Source of the DNA: Paracoccus liaowanqingii
Lineage (GTDB): Bacteria; Pseudomonadota; Alphaproteobacteria; Rhodobacterales; Rhodobacteraceae
NCBI RefSeq assembly: GCF_004683865.2
Contig: NZ_CP040761.1
Span: 152,964 to 216,963, forward strand
Reading direction: 5' to 3'
Length of the DNA: 64,000 bases
Position 1 is the first letter of the stretch. Each line of letters starts with the position of its first letter. The position numbers and the translations under genes are program-made. The notes under the pieces were generated by a model. It made no database searches. It saw nothing but the letters and a program-made list of their open reading frames with translations, and was not told the DNA's origin. Positions 32,683-42,433 of this stretch are shown one piece after another.

Positions 32683-33663
32683 TTAGTTCGCGAAGCGATA
32701 GGCGATGGTCTGCGACCAGGTCGCCCCGGGGCGCAGGACCGTGTCGGGGAAGTCGGAGCGGTTCACGGCATCTGGCCAGAACTGCGCCTCCAGCGCAAGG
32801 CCCGCATGGCGGCCATAGAGCTGTCCGTCCAGCCCCGGCACGTCCTGCAGATGGACGCCGTCATAGATCTGCAGCCCGCAGGCGGTGGTCAGGATGCGCA
32901 TCGATAGGCCCTCGCGCCCGGTCACCTGCGCGACCTCGCGCAGGGGCTGCGGGCCGTCCGACAGGCACAGGTTGTGGTCATAGCTGCCGGGCTGCAGGGG
33001 CCGGGGCGTGCGAAAGTCGAAGGCAGTGCCCTCGACCGGGACGATGGCGCCGGTGGGGATCAGGTCGTCGTCCACGGGCAGGTAGTGGTCGGCATCGATC
33101 CGCAAGGTCTGGCCCGCCACGCCCCCCTGCCCGTCCAGCGCGAAATAGCCGTGATGGGTCATGTTGCAGGGCGTCGCCCGATCCGCCGAGGCCGTCAGGT
33201 CGAAGCGCAGCGTGTCGTCCCGCAGCGTGATCCGCGCCGTGATCCGCATCCGCCCCGGAAAGCCCATATGCCCGTCCTCCATCATCAGCCGCAGGATCAC
33301 CGAGCCGGGCGTCAGCTCGACCACCTGCCACAGCAGCAGGTCGGTGCCCTGCGACCCGCCATGCAGGCAGTGGCGGCCGCGGAAGTTCAGGTCGACCTGA
33401 TGATCCTGCCCGTCCAGCCGGAAGCGGCCGCCCGCGATGCGGTTAGCGCAGCGCCCGACGATGGCGCCGAAATACTTGCCCCGGTCCAGGTAGTCGGCGA
33501 TGTCAGGGCAGCCCAGCACCAGCGGGTGATCCACGCCGTCCAGCCGCAGATCCTGCACGATGGCGCCCAAGGTCAGGACATGGGCGGTCAGCCGCCCGTC
33601 CCGCAGGGTGATGCGCTGAACCTCGCGCCCGTCGGGCAGGGTGCCGGCCGATGCGATGCTCAT
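32683..33663 (-). CDS. galM: Aldose 1-epimerase (galactose mutarotase)
   Basis: A 326-residue enzyme that interconverts alpha and beta anomers of D-galactose and related aldoses in the cytosol. Family motifs include GRCANRIAGGRFRLDGQDHQ, HCLHGGSQGTD, the catalytic His in NMTHHGYFALDGQGG, the segment HNLCLSDG, and near the end the region LALEAQFWPDAVNRSDFPDT that contains the catalytic Glu. As sequenced, the upstream permease frame runs into it without a stop. If one G in the run at 33664-33676 is extra, the permease ends at an ATGA overlap with this ATG, the arrangement used between the other genes of the operon. Confidence 0.85.
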   Translation of the reverse strand: MSIASAGTLPDGREVQRITLRDGRLTAHVLTLGAIVQDLRLDGVDHPLVLGCPDIADYLDRGKYFGAIVGRCANRIAGGRFRLDGQDHQVDLNFRGRHCLHGGSQGTDLLLWQVVELTPGSVILRLMMEDGHMGFPGRMRITARITLRDDTLRFDLTASADRATPCNMTHHGYFALDGQGGVAGQTLRIDADHYLPVDDDLIPTGAIVPVEGTAFDFRTPRPLQPGSYDHNLCLSDGPQPLREVAQVTGREGLSMRILTTACGLQIYDGVHLQDVPGLDGQLYGRHAGLALEAQFWPDAVNRSDFPDTVLRPGATWSQTIAYRFAN

Positions 33664-34637
33664 GCCCCGCCCCCCGCCAGCCCGGGTGCGCGACAGGCGC
33701 AGCAGGCCCTTCTGCAGCAGGATGAAGGCCAAGAGCAGCAGGCCGATGACGATCTTGGTCCACCAGCTGGACAGCGACCCGTCGAAGACCAGATAGGTCT
33801 GGATCAGCCCCATGGTCAGCACCCCCACCAGCGTTCCGAAGACATAGCCCGCGCCGCCGCTCAGCAGCGTGCCGCCGATCACGACCGCCGCGATGGCGGT
33901 CAGCTCGGTCCCCACCGCCGCCAGGGAATAGCCCGAGCCGGTATAGACCGAGAAGACGATCCCCGACAGCCCGGCCATCAGCCCCGAGAAGGCATAGACC
34001 AGCACCGTCGTGCGCCCCTGCCGCACGCCCATCAGCCGGGCGGTCTGCTCGCCCCCGCCCAAGGCGTAAACAGATGTGCCAAAGCGGGTGCGATGGCGCC
34101 CAGGATCATGCCCAGAAGGACCACCACCACCATCAGGACGCCGATCAGTGTCAGCCGCCCCCGGCCCGGCATCAGCACATAGGCGCCCTGCAGCGTCTGG
34201 TAGAAGGGATGGGTGATGGGCACCGAGGGGATCGACAGCATGTAGGCCGCCCCCCGCGCCAGGAACATCCCTGCCAGCGTGACGATGAAGGCGGGCATGG
34301 CCAGCCGGTCGATCATGAAGCCCATTCCCGCTCCGAAGGCGCTGGTCAGGACCAGCAGTGCGGCAAAGACCAGCAGCGGGTGCAGCCCCGTGTCGCGCAG
34401 CATCACCGCGATGAACACGCCCGAGAAGGCGATGACCGATCCCACCGACAGATCGATCCCTCCCGACAGGATCACCAGCGTCATGCCCACCGCGACGATG
34501 CCCAGATAGGCGTTGTCAGTCAGCAGGTTGCCGAAGACCCGTGTCGAGATGATGTTGGGAAACTGCGTCCAGGCCAGCAGGCAGGCCAGCAGGAAGATCA
34601 CGATGGTCGCGTAAAGCGGCAGGGCGCGGGTGTTCAT
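33664..34637 (-). pseudogene. yjfF: Galactofuranose-type ABC permease YjfF, frameshifted as sequenced
   Basis: Second permease of the YtfQ-YtfR-YtfT-YjfF importer. The ATG at 34637 overlaps the ytfT stop. The frame reads MNTRALPLYATIVIFLLACL ... ILSGGIDLSVGSVIAFSGVF ... MPAFIVTLAGMFLARGAAYM and ends in nonsense near 34090. One base is missing there: in the shifted frame the protein continues as RTRFGTSVYALGGGEQTARL ... IAAVVIGGTLLSGGAGYVFG to LLRLSRTRAGGG. A second, compensating indel near 33670 would restore the stop. With both corrected the gene is normal in length, so this is either a decaying gene or two base-call errors in or beside G/C runs. Confidence 0.7.
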
Positions 34638-35665
34638 GTCCGGTCCTCGGCGGCGGGTTCGGGCTGTGACGGCTTGGGCTGAACCCGGCGGCTGTCGCGC
34701 ATCAGCCGCCATTCCGCCGAGATGCGCGGCGATTGCAGCACCAGGATGATCAGCACCAGCCCGGCCTTGATGACGAGGTTGTATTCCGACGGAAAGCCCG
34801 CCAGCAGGATGCCCGTGGTGATCGTCTGGATGATCAGCGCCCCCAGGATCGAGGCCGCGATCGAGAACCGCCCCCCCAGCAGCGAATTGCCCCCGATGAC
34901 GACCGCTAGGATGGCGTCCAGCTCCAGCCAGAGGCCGGCGTTGTTGGCGTCGGCCCCGCGGATGTCGGCGGTCTCGACAATGCCCGCCAGGGCGGCGCAG
35001 AGGCCCGAGGCGACATAGACCGCGACCAGGAGGACCGTGGCATTCACCCCCGCCAGCCCCGAGGCGCGGCGGTTGATGCCCACGGATTCGATCAGCAGGC
35101 CCAGGGCGGTGCGCCGCATCAAGGCCGCGACCGCGATCCCGGCCACCAGCCACAGCCACACAGGCACCGGCAGGCCCAAGGCGGTGCCCGATCCCAGCCA
35201 GGAAAAGCCCGGATCGTTGAAGGTCAGGATGCGGCCTTCCGTGATCAGCTGCGCCACCCCGCGCCCCATGGTCATCAGAATCAGCGTGGCGACGAAGGGC
35301 TGGATGCCGAAGCCCGCGACCAGGATGCCGTTCCACAGCCCCGCCCCTGCCCCGGCGGCCAGCGCCAGCGCCAGCGCCGCCCCCGTGCCCCAGCCCGCGG
35401 TGATGGCCCAAGCCGCCGCCGCCCCGCAGATCGCCACGATGGCGCCCACCGACAGGTCGATCCCGCGCGTGGCGATCACCAGCGTCATGCCGATGGCCAG
35501 CAGCGCCACCGGCGCGCCGCGCTTCAGCACGTCGATCACCGGCCCGACCAGCCGCCCGTCGGTGACCTGCACCGACAGGAAGGCCGGATAGAAGACCGAG
35601 ACCAGCGCCACCAGCGCTGCAAGCGCGAGCAGCTGGGGCGCGATGCGCTGCAGGGACGCGGTCAT
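34634..35665 (-). CDS. ytfT: Galactofuranose-type ABC permease YtfT
   Basis: A 343-residue inner-membrane permease of the ribose/galactose family with about 8-10 membrane segments. Hallmarks are LLAIGMTLVIATRGIDLSVG, FVATLILMTMGRGVAQLITE and ILAVVIGGNSLLGGRFSIAA. It is flanked by four-base overlaps with ytfR (ATGA at 35662-35665) and yjfF, so translation is coupled. It forms the membrane channel together with YjfF. Confidence 0.9.
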   Translation of the reverse strand: MTASLQRIAPQLLALAALVALVSVFYPAFLSVQVTDGRLVGPVIDVLKRGAPVALLAIGMTLVIATRGIDLSVGAIVAICGAAAAWAITAGWGTGAALALALAAGAGAGLWNGILVAGFGIQPFVATLILMTMGRGVAQLITEGRILTFNDPGFSWLGSGTALGLPVPVWLWLVAGIAVAALMRRTALGLLIESVGINRRASGLAGVNATVLLVAVYVASGLCAALAGIVETADIRGADANNAGLWLELDAILAVVIGGNSLLGGRFSIAASILGALIIQTITTGILLAGFPSEYNLVIKAGLVLIILVLQSPRISAEWRLMRDSRRVQPKPSQPEPAAEDRT

Positions 35666-37197
35666 GCCGCCACCCCGCCCGGCGGCGTGTGACCCGGCGC
35701 GTCACGCGGCACATCACCCTGGGCGATGGCCCGCATGATCGCGTCGCCCGAGACCTGCTCGCCGGTCAGCTCCGCCACATGGCGGCGGTCGCGCAGCACG
35801 ATGACGCGGTCGGCGACGGCGACCATCTCGTCGATCTCGCTGCTGATGACCAGGACCGACATGCCGCCCTTGGTCAGGGTGGCGATCAGGCGCAGGATCT
35901 CGGCATGGGCGCCGACATCGATGCCGCGCGTGGGCTCGTCTAGGATCAGGAAGCGCGGGTTCATCGCCAGCCAGCGGGCCAGCACGGCCTTCTGCTGGTT
36001 GCCGCCCGACAGCTCTCCGATGGGCTTTTCCCGGCCCGAGGTGCGGATGTCCAGCCGCTTGATATAGTCGTCGGCCAGCCGGTTCTGCTCGGCGCGCGGG
36101 ATGGGCCGTGCCCAGCCCCGCCGGGCCTGCAGGCCCAGGATGATGTTCTCGCGGATCGACAGGTCGGCCACGATGCCGTCGGTCTTGCGATCCTCGGGCG
36201 CAAAGCCGAAGCCCGCGCCGATGGCCGCGCGCGGGTTGCGCAGGTCCAAGGGGCCCTTGGTGTCGCGGGCGGTGCCCGTCTGCAGGGGCCGGATGCCGAA
36301 CAGCAGCTCGGCCGTCTCGGTCCGTCCCGATCCCAGAAGGCCTGCCAGCCCCACCACCTCGCCCGCGCCGATGGACAGATCGAAGGGCGCGATGGCCCCT
36401 GCCCGCCCGGTGCCGTTGAAATACAGCACCGGCTCGGGCGCCGCGGCGGCATGGGCGGCGGGGGCGTGGGCCACCTCGTCCAGCGCGCGGCCCAGCATGT
36501 GTTCGACCAGCGTCATCCGGGCCAGGCCCTTGGTGGGGGTGGTGATGATCTTGCGCCCGTTCCTGAGGATGGTCACGCGGTCGGTCAGATCGAAGACCTG
36601 ATCGAGGAAATGCGACACGAAGACGATGCCCATGCCCCGGTCGCGCAAGGACCGCACCACGTCAAAGACCATGCGCACCTCGGCGGCGTCCAGACTGGCG
36701 GTCGGCTCGTCCAGGATCAGCACCTTGCCCGAGATCTCGACCGCCCGCGCGATGGCGACGATCTGCTGGATGGCCACTGAAAAGCTGCCCAGATCGCGGT
36801 CCACGTCCAGATCCAGCCCGTAGCGGGCCAGCGTCTCGCGCGCCTGCACCCGGGTCGCGCGCGGGTCGATCATGCCAAAGCGCCGGGCCTCGCGCCCGAA
36901 CATCAGGTTCTGCGCCACGGTCAGGTTGGGCAGCAGGTTCACCTCTTGATAGACGGTGCCGATGCCCAGCTCCTGCGCCTCGCGGGTGGAGCGGGGATCG
37001 ATGGTCGCGCCGTCCAGCGTGACGGTGCCCGCGTCGCGGCGATAGGCGCCGGTCAGGCACTTGATCAATGTGGATTTGCCCGCGCCGTTCTCGCCCAGAA
37101 GGGCGTGGACCTCGCCCGCCGCGATGTCCAGATCGACATCGTCCAGCGCCAGCGTGCCGGGAAAGACCTTGGTCAGGGACCGGATCGAAAGCAGCAT
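35662..37197 (-). CDS. ytfR: Galactofuranose-type ABC transporter ATPase YtfR
   Basis: A 511-residue ATPase with two tandem ABC domains, as in all RbsA/MglA-type proteins. The first has Walker [10 protein letters not shown] and Walker [13 protein letters not shown]; the second has LAGLLGSGRTETAELL (degenerate Walker A), signature [14 protein letters not shown] and [15 protein letters not shown]. The ATG at 37197 follows AGGA. It energises uptake with YtfQ, YtfT and YjfF. Confidence 0.9.
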   Translation of the reverse strand: MLLSIRSLTKVFPGTLALDDVDLDIAAGEVHALLGENGAGKSTLIKCLTGAYRRDAGTVTLDGATIDPRSTREAQELGIGTVYQEVNLLPNLTVAQNLMFGREARRFGMIDPRATRVQARETLARYGLDLDVDRDLGSFSVAIQQIVAIARAVEISGKVLILDEPTASLDAAEVRMVFDVVRSLRDRGMGIVFVSHFLDQVFDLTDRVTILRNGRKIITTPTKGLARMTLVEHMLGRALDEVAHAPAAHAAAAPEPVLYFNGTGRAGAIAPFDLSIGAGEVVGLAGLLGSGRTETAELLFGIRPLQTGTARDTKGPLDLRNPRAAIGAGFGFAPEDRKTDGIVADLSIRENIILGLQARRGWARPIPRAEQNRLADDYIKRLDIRTSGREKPIGELSGGNQQKAVLARWLAMNPRFLILDEPTRGIDVGAHAEILRLIATLTKGGMSVLVISSEIDEMVAVADRVIVLRDRRHVAELTGEQVSGDAIMRAIAQGDVPRDAPGHTPPGGVAA

Positions 37198-37256
37198 CGT
37201 CGTGAGTCCTTGTCCAAGGGTCGGGCGGGCCACGGCTGCGGCCCGCCCGCGGGGGA

Positions 37257-38207
37257 TCAGTAGCCCAGATCCTTGCGGCGGTCGTATTCGCCCTGCGGAT
37301 CGTCGGCCTGCGTATACAGCCGCGATTCCGTCTGGATGAACTTCTCGGGCTCGGTGCCGTCGGCCCAATAGGCCTCCAGCGCGTCGAAGGCGGGACCGGC
37401 CATGTTGGGGGTCAGTTCCACCGTGGCATTGGCCTCTCCTGCGGCCATCGCCTGGAAGATGTCGGGCACCGCGTCGATCGACACCACCAGGATGTCCTCG
37501 CCCGGGGCCAGACCGGCCTCCTTGATGGCCTGGATCGCGCCGACCGCCATGTCGTCGTTATGGGCATAGAGCGCGCAGATGTCGGCGCCGCCGTTCTCGG
37601 CCTGCAGGAAGCTTTCCATCACCTCCTTGCCCTGCGCGCGGGTGAAATCGCCCGTCTGGCTGCGCACGATCTCCAGGTTCTCGTGATCTGCGATGGCGGC
37701 CTCGAAGCCCGCCTTGCGGTCGATGGCGGGGCTGGAGCCGGTGGTGCCCTGCAACTCGACGATGCGGCAGTCCTCGCCCGCCACCTGATCGACCAGCCAC
37801 TGGCCCGCGACCTCGCCCTCGTGGACCAGATCGGACCCGACGGCGGTCAGGTACAGATCCTCCGAGCTGTCGACCCGGCGGTCCAGCAGCACGACGGGGA
37901 TCTCGGCCTCCTGCGCCTCCTGCAGGACCGAATCCCAGCCCGTGGCCACGACGGGGGCCAGCAGGATGGCGTCGACCCCTTGCGCCACGAAGGACCGGAT
38001 CGCGGCGATCTGGTTTTCCTGGCGCTGCTGGGCGTCCGAGAACTGCAGCTGATAGCCGCGTTCCTCGGCCTGCTGCCGGGTCAGCGTGGTCTCTGCCGCC
38101 CGCCAGCCCGATTCCGAGCCGATCTGCGAAAAGCCCACGGTCTGGGCCGCGGCCGCGGTTCCGCACAGCGCCAGCGCCGCGACGGTCGTCATCAAGGTCT
38201 TGGTCAT
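37257..38207 (-). CDS. ytfQ: Periplasmic galactofuranose-type sugar-binding protein YtfQ
   Basis: A 316-residue periplasmic protein with signal peptide (MTTVAALALCGTAAAAQ). The mature part starts TVGFSQIGSESGWRAAETTL, characteristic of YtfQ. Further motifs are FVAQGVDAILLAPVVATGWD and ICALYAHNDDMAVGAIQAIK. In E. coli this protein binds galactofuranose; that substrate is inferred here from similarity. Strong ribosome site (GGGAGGA). It begins the second transporter of the block, 43 bases after the dehydrogenase gene. Confidence 0.9.
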   Translation of the reverse strand: MTKTLMTTVAALALCGTAAAAQTVGFSQIGSESGWRAAETTLTRQQAEERGYQLQFSDAQQRQENQIAAIRSFVAQGVDAILLAPVVATGWDSVLQEAQEAEIPVVLLDRRVDSSEDLYLTAVGSDLVHEGEVAGQWLVDQVAGEDCRIVELQGTTGSSPAIDRKAGFEAAIADHENLEIVRSQTGDFTRAQGKEVMESFLQAENGGADICALYAHNDDMAVGAIQAIKEAGLAPGEDILVVSIDAVPDIFQAMAAGEANATVELTPNMAGPAFDALEAYWADGTEPEKFIQTESRLYTQADDPQGEYDRRKDLGY

Positions 38208-38250
38208 GGTATCCTCCCTAGAAGTCTGATGTGGACGCGATGCCTTGCGG

Positions 38251-39759
38251 TCAGTCGCGCAGATCCTCCGGCAGCAGGGCGTCGGGGATGTTCTGGAACG
38301 AGACCGGCCGCAGGAAGCGGCGGATCGCCAGGGTGCCCACGCTGGTCGCGCCGAAATTCGTCGAAGCCGGATAGGGGCCGCCATGCACCATCGCATCGGC
38401 GACCTCGACCCCGGTGGGCCAGCCGTTGGCCAGGATGCGCCCCGCCTTGCGTTCCAGCACCGGCATCAGCCGGGTGGCCAGCGCGGTGTCGCCCTCGTCC
38501 ATCTGCAGGGTGATGGTCAGCTGCCCCTCCAGCGCGCGGGCCAGATCCAGCATCTGCTCGTCGCTGTCGGTGGCGACGATGAGGCCGGCGGGGCCGAAGA
38601 CCTCGTGGCCAAGCGCGGCATCGGACAGGAACTGCGCCGCCGTGGTGCGGAAGACCGCGGGCCGGGCCTGGCGCCCGCTGTTGTCGCCGATGGCGACCGG
38701 CGTCGCGCCGTCGCCCAAGCGGGCCACGCCAGAGCGATAGGCCTCGGCGATGCCGTCGGCCAGCATGACCTGCGCGGGCGCCTCGGCCAAGGCCGCCGTC
38801 GTGGCGGTGGCAAAGGCGTCGGCATGGGCTGTGGGCAGGATCACCAGCCCGGGATTGGTGCAGAACTGCCCCGCCCCCATGGCCAGGCTGCCCGCCCAGC
38901 CCTTGGCGATGGCCTCGGCCCGGGCGGCCAGTGCCTCGGGCAGAAGGAAGCAGGGGTTGATGCTGCCCAGCTCGCCGAAGAAGGGGATCGGCTCGGGCCG
39001 TCCCGCGCACAGATCATAGAGCGCCCGGCCCCCGCGCAGGGATCCGGTGAAGCCCACCGCCTTGATCAGCGGATGGGTGACCAGCGCCTGGCCCACCTCG
39101 TGCGTGTCGCCGTGGATGAAGCTGAAGACGCCCGAAGGCATGCCGGTCTGGCGGATCGCGGCGTCGACGGCCTCGGCCACGATCTGGCCGGTGCCGGGAT
39201 GGGCCGTGTGGCCCTTGACCACGACCGGGCAGCCCGCCGCCAGCGCCGAGGCCGTGTCGCCCCCGGCGGTCGAGAAGGCCAGCGGAAAGTTCGAGGCGCC
39301 GAAGACCGCGACCGGGCCGATGGGCCGCTGGATCATGCGCAGGTCGGGGCGCGGCAGGGGCGCGCGGTCGGGCAGCGCCGCGTCATGGCGGCGGTCCAGA
39401 TAGTCGCCCGCCCGGATATGCTCGGCGAACAGGCGCAGCTGGCCGGTGGTGCGGCCCCGCTCGCCCTGAAGCCGCGCCTCGGGTAGGCCTGTTTCCTGCG
39501 TACCGATGGCGGTGATGGCCTCGGCCCGCGCCTCGATCTGGTCGGCGATGGCCTCCAGGAAGGCCGCGCGGTCGTTGCGGCTGGTGGCGGCATAGGCCGC
39601 GAAGGCGCCTTCGGCGGCTTTGCAGGCGCGGTCGACCAGGTCTGCCGTCCCCGAGGCGAAGTCGCGCCCCTCGCCCGTCGCCGGAGAGGACCGGAACAGC
39701 CCCGCGCCATCCAGCCAGTCGCCCGCGATCAGATGCTTGCCGTGGGTGTCTTGGGTCAT
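38251..39759 (-). CDS. Alpha-ketoglutarate semialdehyde (2,5-dioxovalerate) dehydrogenase
   Basis: A 502-residue NAD(P)+-dependent aldehyde dehydrogenase. Motifs are VAVFGASNFPLAFSTAGGDT, GHTAHPGTG, VGFTGSLRGGRALYDL and FFGELGSINPCFLLP (catalytic Glu), and GAGQFCTNPGLVILP with the catalytic Cys. SNFPLAFS ... GQFCTNPG typifies the ketoglutarate semialdehyde dehydrogenases that end the non-phosphorylative arabinose route (araE in Azospirillum). It yields alpha-ketoglutarate. It lies 10 bases after the sugar dehydrogenase gene. Good AAGGAC ribosome site. Confidence 0.88.
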   Translation of the reverse strand: MTQDTHGKHLIAGDWLDGAGLFRSSPATGEGRDFASGTADLVDRACKAAEGAFAAYAATSRNDRAAFLEAIADQIEARAEAITAIGTQETGLPEARLQGERGRTTGQLRLFAEHIRAGDYLDRRHDAALPDRAPLPRPDLRMIQRPIGPVAVFGASNFPLAFSTAGGDTASALAAGCPVVVKGHTAHPGTGQIVAEAVDAAIRQTGMPSGVFSFIHGDTHEVGQALVTHPLIKAVGFTGSLRGGRALYDLCAGRPEPIPFFGELGSINPCFLLPEALAARAEAIAKGWAGSLAMGAGQFCTNPGLVILPTAHADAFATATTAALAEAPAQVMLADGIAEAYRSGVARLGDGATPVAIGDNSGRQARPAVFRTTAAQFLSDAALGHEVFGPAGLIVATDSDEQMLDLARALEGQLTITLQMDEGDTALATRLMPVLERKAGRILANGWPTGVEVADAMVHGGPYPASTNFGATSVGTLAIRRFLRPVSFQNIPDALLPEDLRD

Positions 39760-39769
39760 GTCTTGTCCT

Positions 39770-40681
39770 TCAGAAGTCGAAGGGGTCAACGGTCGTCCGC
39801 TGCCCCAAGGTGAATGCGTCGGCAACCAGCACCATCGGTGCCAAGTCCAGATCCGACGCGCCGTCGCGCACCAGCCCGGCCATGCGGGCGTACAGCGCAG
39901 GGTATTCCCCCATGATGCTATCCTGCCCGTCCACGCGGGTGCCGTCGACCTCCAGCAGGTTGCCGCCCATGCGCAGGGCCAGATGGCCCGCATCGGTCCG
40001 CAGCTCGATGTCCCAGGTCTGCGGACCCTCCTGCCGGAAGTCGAGATCGGCGGTGATGTCCTGCGACAGGTTCAGCCGCGCCGCGATGGGGGCCTGCCGG
40101 TTGGTGGGCACGTCCAGCTCGGCCGTCCGCAGATGGACGGGGGCGGGCAGGATCTCGGTCAGGATGGACAGGGCGTTGATGCCGGGATCGAAGACGCCCA
40201 TGCCGCCCGCCGCCAGGATCCAGTCCTGCCCCGGATGCCACTTGCGGATGTCCTCGCGCCAGATGATCCGGCCCTCATGGATGGTCTTGCCGGCCAGCCA
40301 GGCCTTGGCGGCGGCGACGCCGTGCGCCATGCGGCTGTGCCAGCTGGCAAAGATCGTCACCCCCTGCGCCCGGGCCAGATCGGCCAGCACATGCACCTCG
40401 GACAGGGTCGCGCCGGGGGGCTTTTCCAGCATCAGGTGACGGCCCGCGCGCAGCACCTGCACGGCGGCGTCGAAGCGGGGCACGGGGGGCAGGCACAGGC
40501 TGACGGTGCCGACATCGGGATGCGCCTTCAGCATCGCGGCGATGTCGGTGAAGGCGTCCACCCCCGGCACCGACCCGTTGCGCGACACAGTGGCGGCCAG
40601 ATCCCAATCGGGGCTGTCCGCCAGCGCGGGCACGTGCTGATCCAGCGCGATCTTGCCGATGCCGACCAGGGCGATCCTCAT
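39770..40681 (-). CDS. L-arabinose / D-galactose 1-dehydrogenase (Gfo/Idh/MocA family)
   Basis: A 303-residue NAD(P)+-dependent dehydrogenase that oxidises the sugar to its lactone, the first step of the pathway. The N-terminal Rossmann motif is ALVGIGKIALDQHVPALADS. Then come SLCLPPVPRFDAAVQVLRAG, HLMLEKPPGATLSEVHVLAD and the substrate-region motifs FASWHSRMAHGVAAAKAWL, WREDIRKWHPGQDWI and GGMGVFDPGINALSI. The match to the Azospirillum AraA enzyme is close from memory. The ATG overlaps the dehydratase stop (TGATG). Confidence 0.88.
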   Translation of the reverse strand: MRIALVGIGKIALDQHVPALADSPDWDLAATVSRNGSVPGVDAFTDIAAMLKAHPDVGTVSLCLPPVPRFDAAVQVLRAGRHLMLEKPPGATLSEVHVLADLARAQGVTIFASWHSRMAHGVAAAKAWLAGKTIHEGRIIWREDIRKWHPGQDWILAAGGMGVFDPGINALSILTEILPAPVHLRTAELDVPTNRQAPIAARLNLSQDITADLDFRQEGPQTWDIELRTDAGHLALRMGGNLLEVDGTRVDGQDSIMGEYPALYARMAGLVRDGASDLDLAPMVLVADAFTLGQRTTVDPFDF

Positions 40682-42422
40682 CAGTGGCTGTCCTTTCCGA
40701 CCGCATTGCCCCGGCAGCCGCGCAGGAAGTCCATGTCGGCGCCGGTATCGGCGCCCATCACATGTTGCTGGTGCAGGAAGGCATAGCCGCTGGTGGGCTG
40801 GTCGGGCAGTGGCCGCCACGCGGCCAGCCGGGCGGCCAGTTCGCTGTCCGGGATGTCCAGATGCAGGCGCCGGTTCGGCACGTCCATCTCGATCATGTCG
40901 CCGTTCCGCACGACCGCCAGAGGGCCGCCGGCCGCCGCCTCGGGCGAGGTGTGCAGGACGACCGTGCCATAGGCCGTCCCCGACATGCGCGCGTCCGAGA
41001 TGCGCACCATGTCGGTGATCCCGCGCCGCAGCACCTTGGGGGGCAGGCCCATGTTGCCGACCTCTGCCATGCCGGGATAGCCCTTGGGGCCGCAGTTCTT
41101 CAGGACCATCACGCAGGTCTCGTCGATGTCCAGCGCCTCGTCGTTGATCTTGGCCTTGTAGTCGTCGATGTCCTCGAAGACGACCGCCCGGCCGCGATGG
41201 ACCAGCAGATGCGGGCTGGCGGCCGAGGGTTTCAGCACTGCCCCACTGGGCGCCAGGTTGCCGCGCAGCACCGCGATGCCACCCTGCGCGGTCAGCGGAT
41301 CATGGGCGGGACGGATCACGTCCTCGTTCCAGTTCACCACGTCGCGCACCTCGTCCCAGATGGTCTGGCCGCTGACGGTCAGGGCGTCGCGGTGCAGCTG
41401 CCCCGCCTCGGCCAGCCGCTTGATGACCACGGGCAGGCCGCCGGCATAGAAGAACTCCTCCATCAGGTACTTCCCCGAGGGCATCAGGTTCACGATGGTC
41501 GCCACGTCGCGCCCGCAGCGGTCCCAATCGTCCAGCGTGATGTCCACGCCCACGCGCCCGGCCATGGCCAGCAGATGCACGACCGCATTGGTGGACCCGC
41601 CGATGGCGCCATTGACGCGGATGGCGTTCTCGAAGGCGTCGCGGGTCATGATGTCCGAGGGCTTCAGGTCGTCCTTGACCATCTGCACGATCCGCCGCCC
41701 CGACATCTGCGCCATGACCCGCCTGCGACTGTCCACCGCCGGGATCGCGGCATTGCCCGACAGCGCCATGCCAAGCGCCTCGGCCATCGAGGCCATGGTG
41801 CTGGCCGTGCCCATCGTGTTGCAGGTGCCCGACGACCGCGACATCGACGCCTCGGCCTCGAGGAAATCGTCCTGGCTCATCTCGCCGGCCTTCACGGCCT
41901 CGCTGAATTTCCACAGATGCGTGCCCGACCCCACCCGCTCGCCCCGGAAATGGCCGTTCAGCATCGGCCCGCCGGTGACGACGATGGACGGGATGTCGCA
42001 GCTGGCCGCCGCCATGATCAGGCTGGGCGTGGTCTTGTCGCAACCGACCAGCAGCACGGCGCCGTCCATCGGCTGGCCGCGGATCGTCTCCTCGATCGCA
42101 AGCGCCGCCAGATTGCGGAACATCATGGCCGAGGGGCGGAAGGTGTTTTCCGATGCCGAAAAGACCGGCACCTCGACCGGAAAGCCCCCGGCCTCCCACA
42201 CGCCGGCCTTCACCTTTTCGGCCAGCTCGCGCAGATGGCCGTTGCAGGGCGTCAGGTCCGACCAGGTGTTCAGAATGCCGATGATCGGGCGCCCGTCGAA
42301 CAGGTCGTGCGGATAGCCCTGATTCTTCATCCAGCCGCGGTGATAGATGACGTCGCGGGACGTGCCGCCATACCATTCCTGCGAGCGCAGGCGGCGGGGC
42401 CAGGGGCGGGGGTGAATGTCAT
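40681..42422 (-). CDS. L-arabinonate dehydratase (IlvD/Edd family), frameshift near the start as sequenced
   Basis: Dehydrates L-arabinonate to 2-keto-3-deoxy-L-arabinonate with a [2Fe-2S] cluster. Cluster and Mg sites are visible: TPCNGHL, VGCDKTTPSLIMA and SSGTCNTMGTASTMA. The ATG at 42422 reads MTFTPAPG. The protein proper (RPWPRRLRSQEWYGGTSRD ... VIYHRGWMKNQG) lies in the next frame. Adding one C to the run at 42407-42411 joins them as MTFTPRPWPRRL with no other change and gives a normal ~580-residue enzyme. Without it, translation could only start at the internal Met of WMKNQG (42330), losing conserved residues. Confidence 0.82.
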
Positions 42423-42433
42423 GACCGGGACCT

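Noticed and set aside
34080..34100. Programmed ribosomal frameshift in yjfF
   Set aside because: There is no slippery heptamer or downstream structure, ABC permeases are not known to need frameshifting, and a second compensating indel is required further on.
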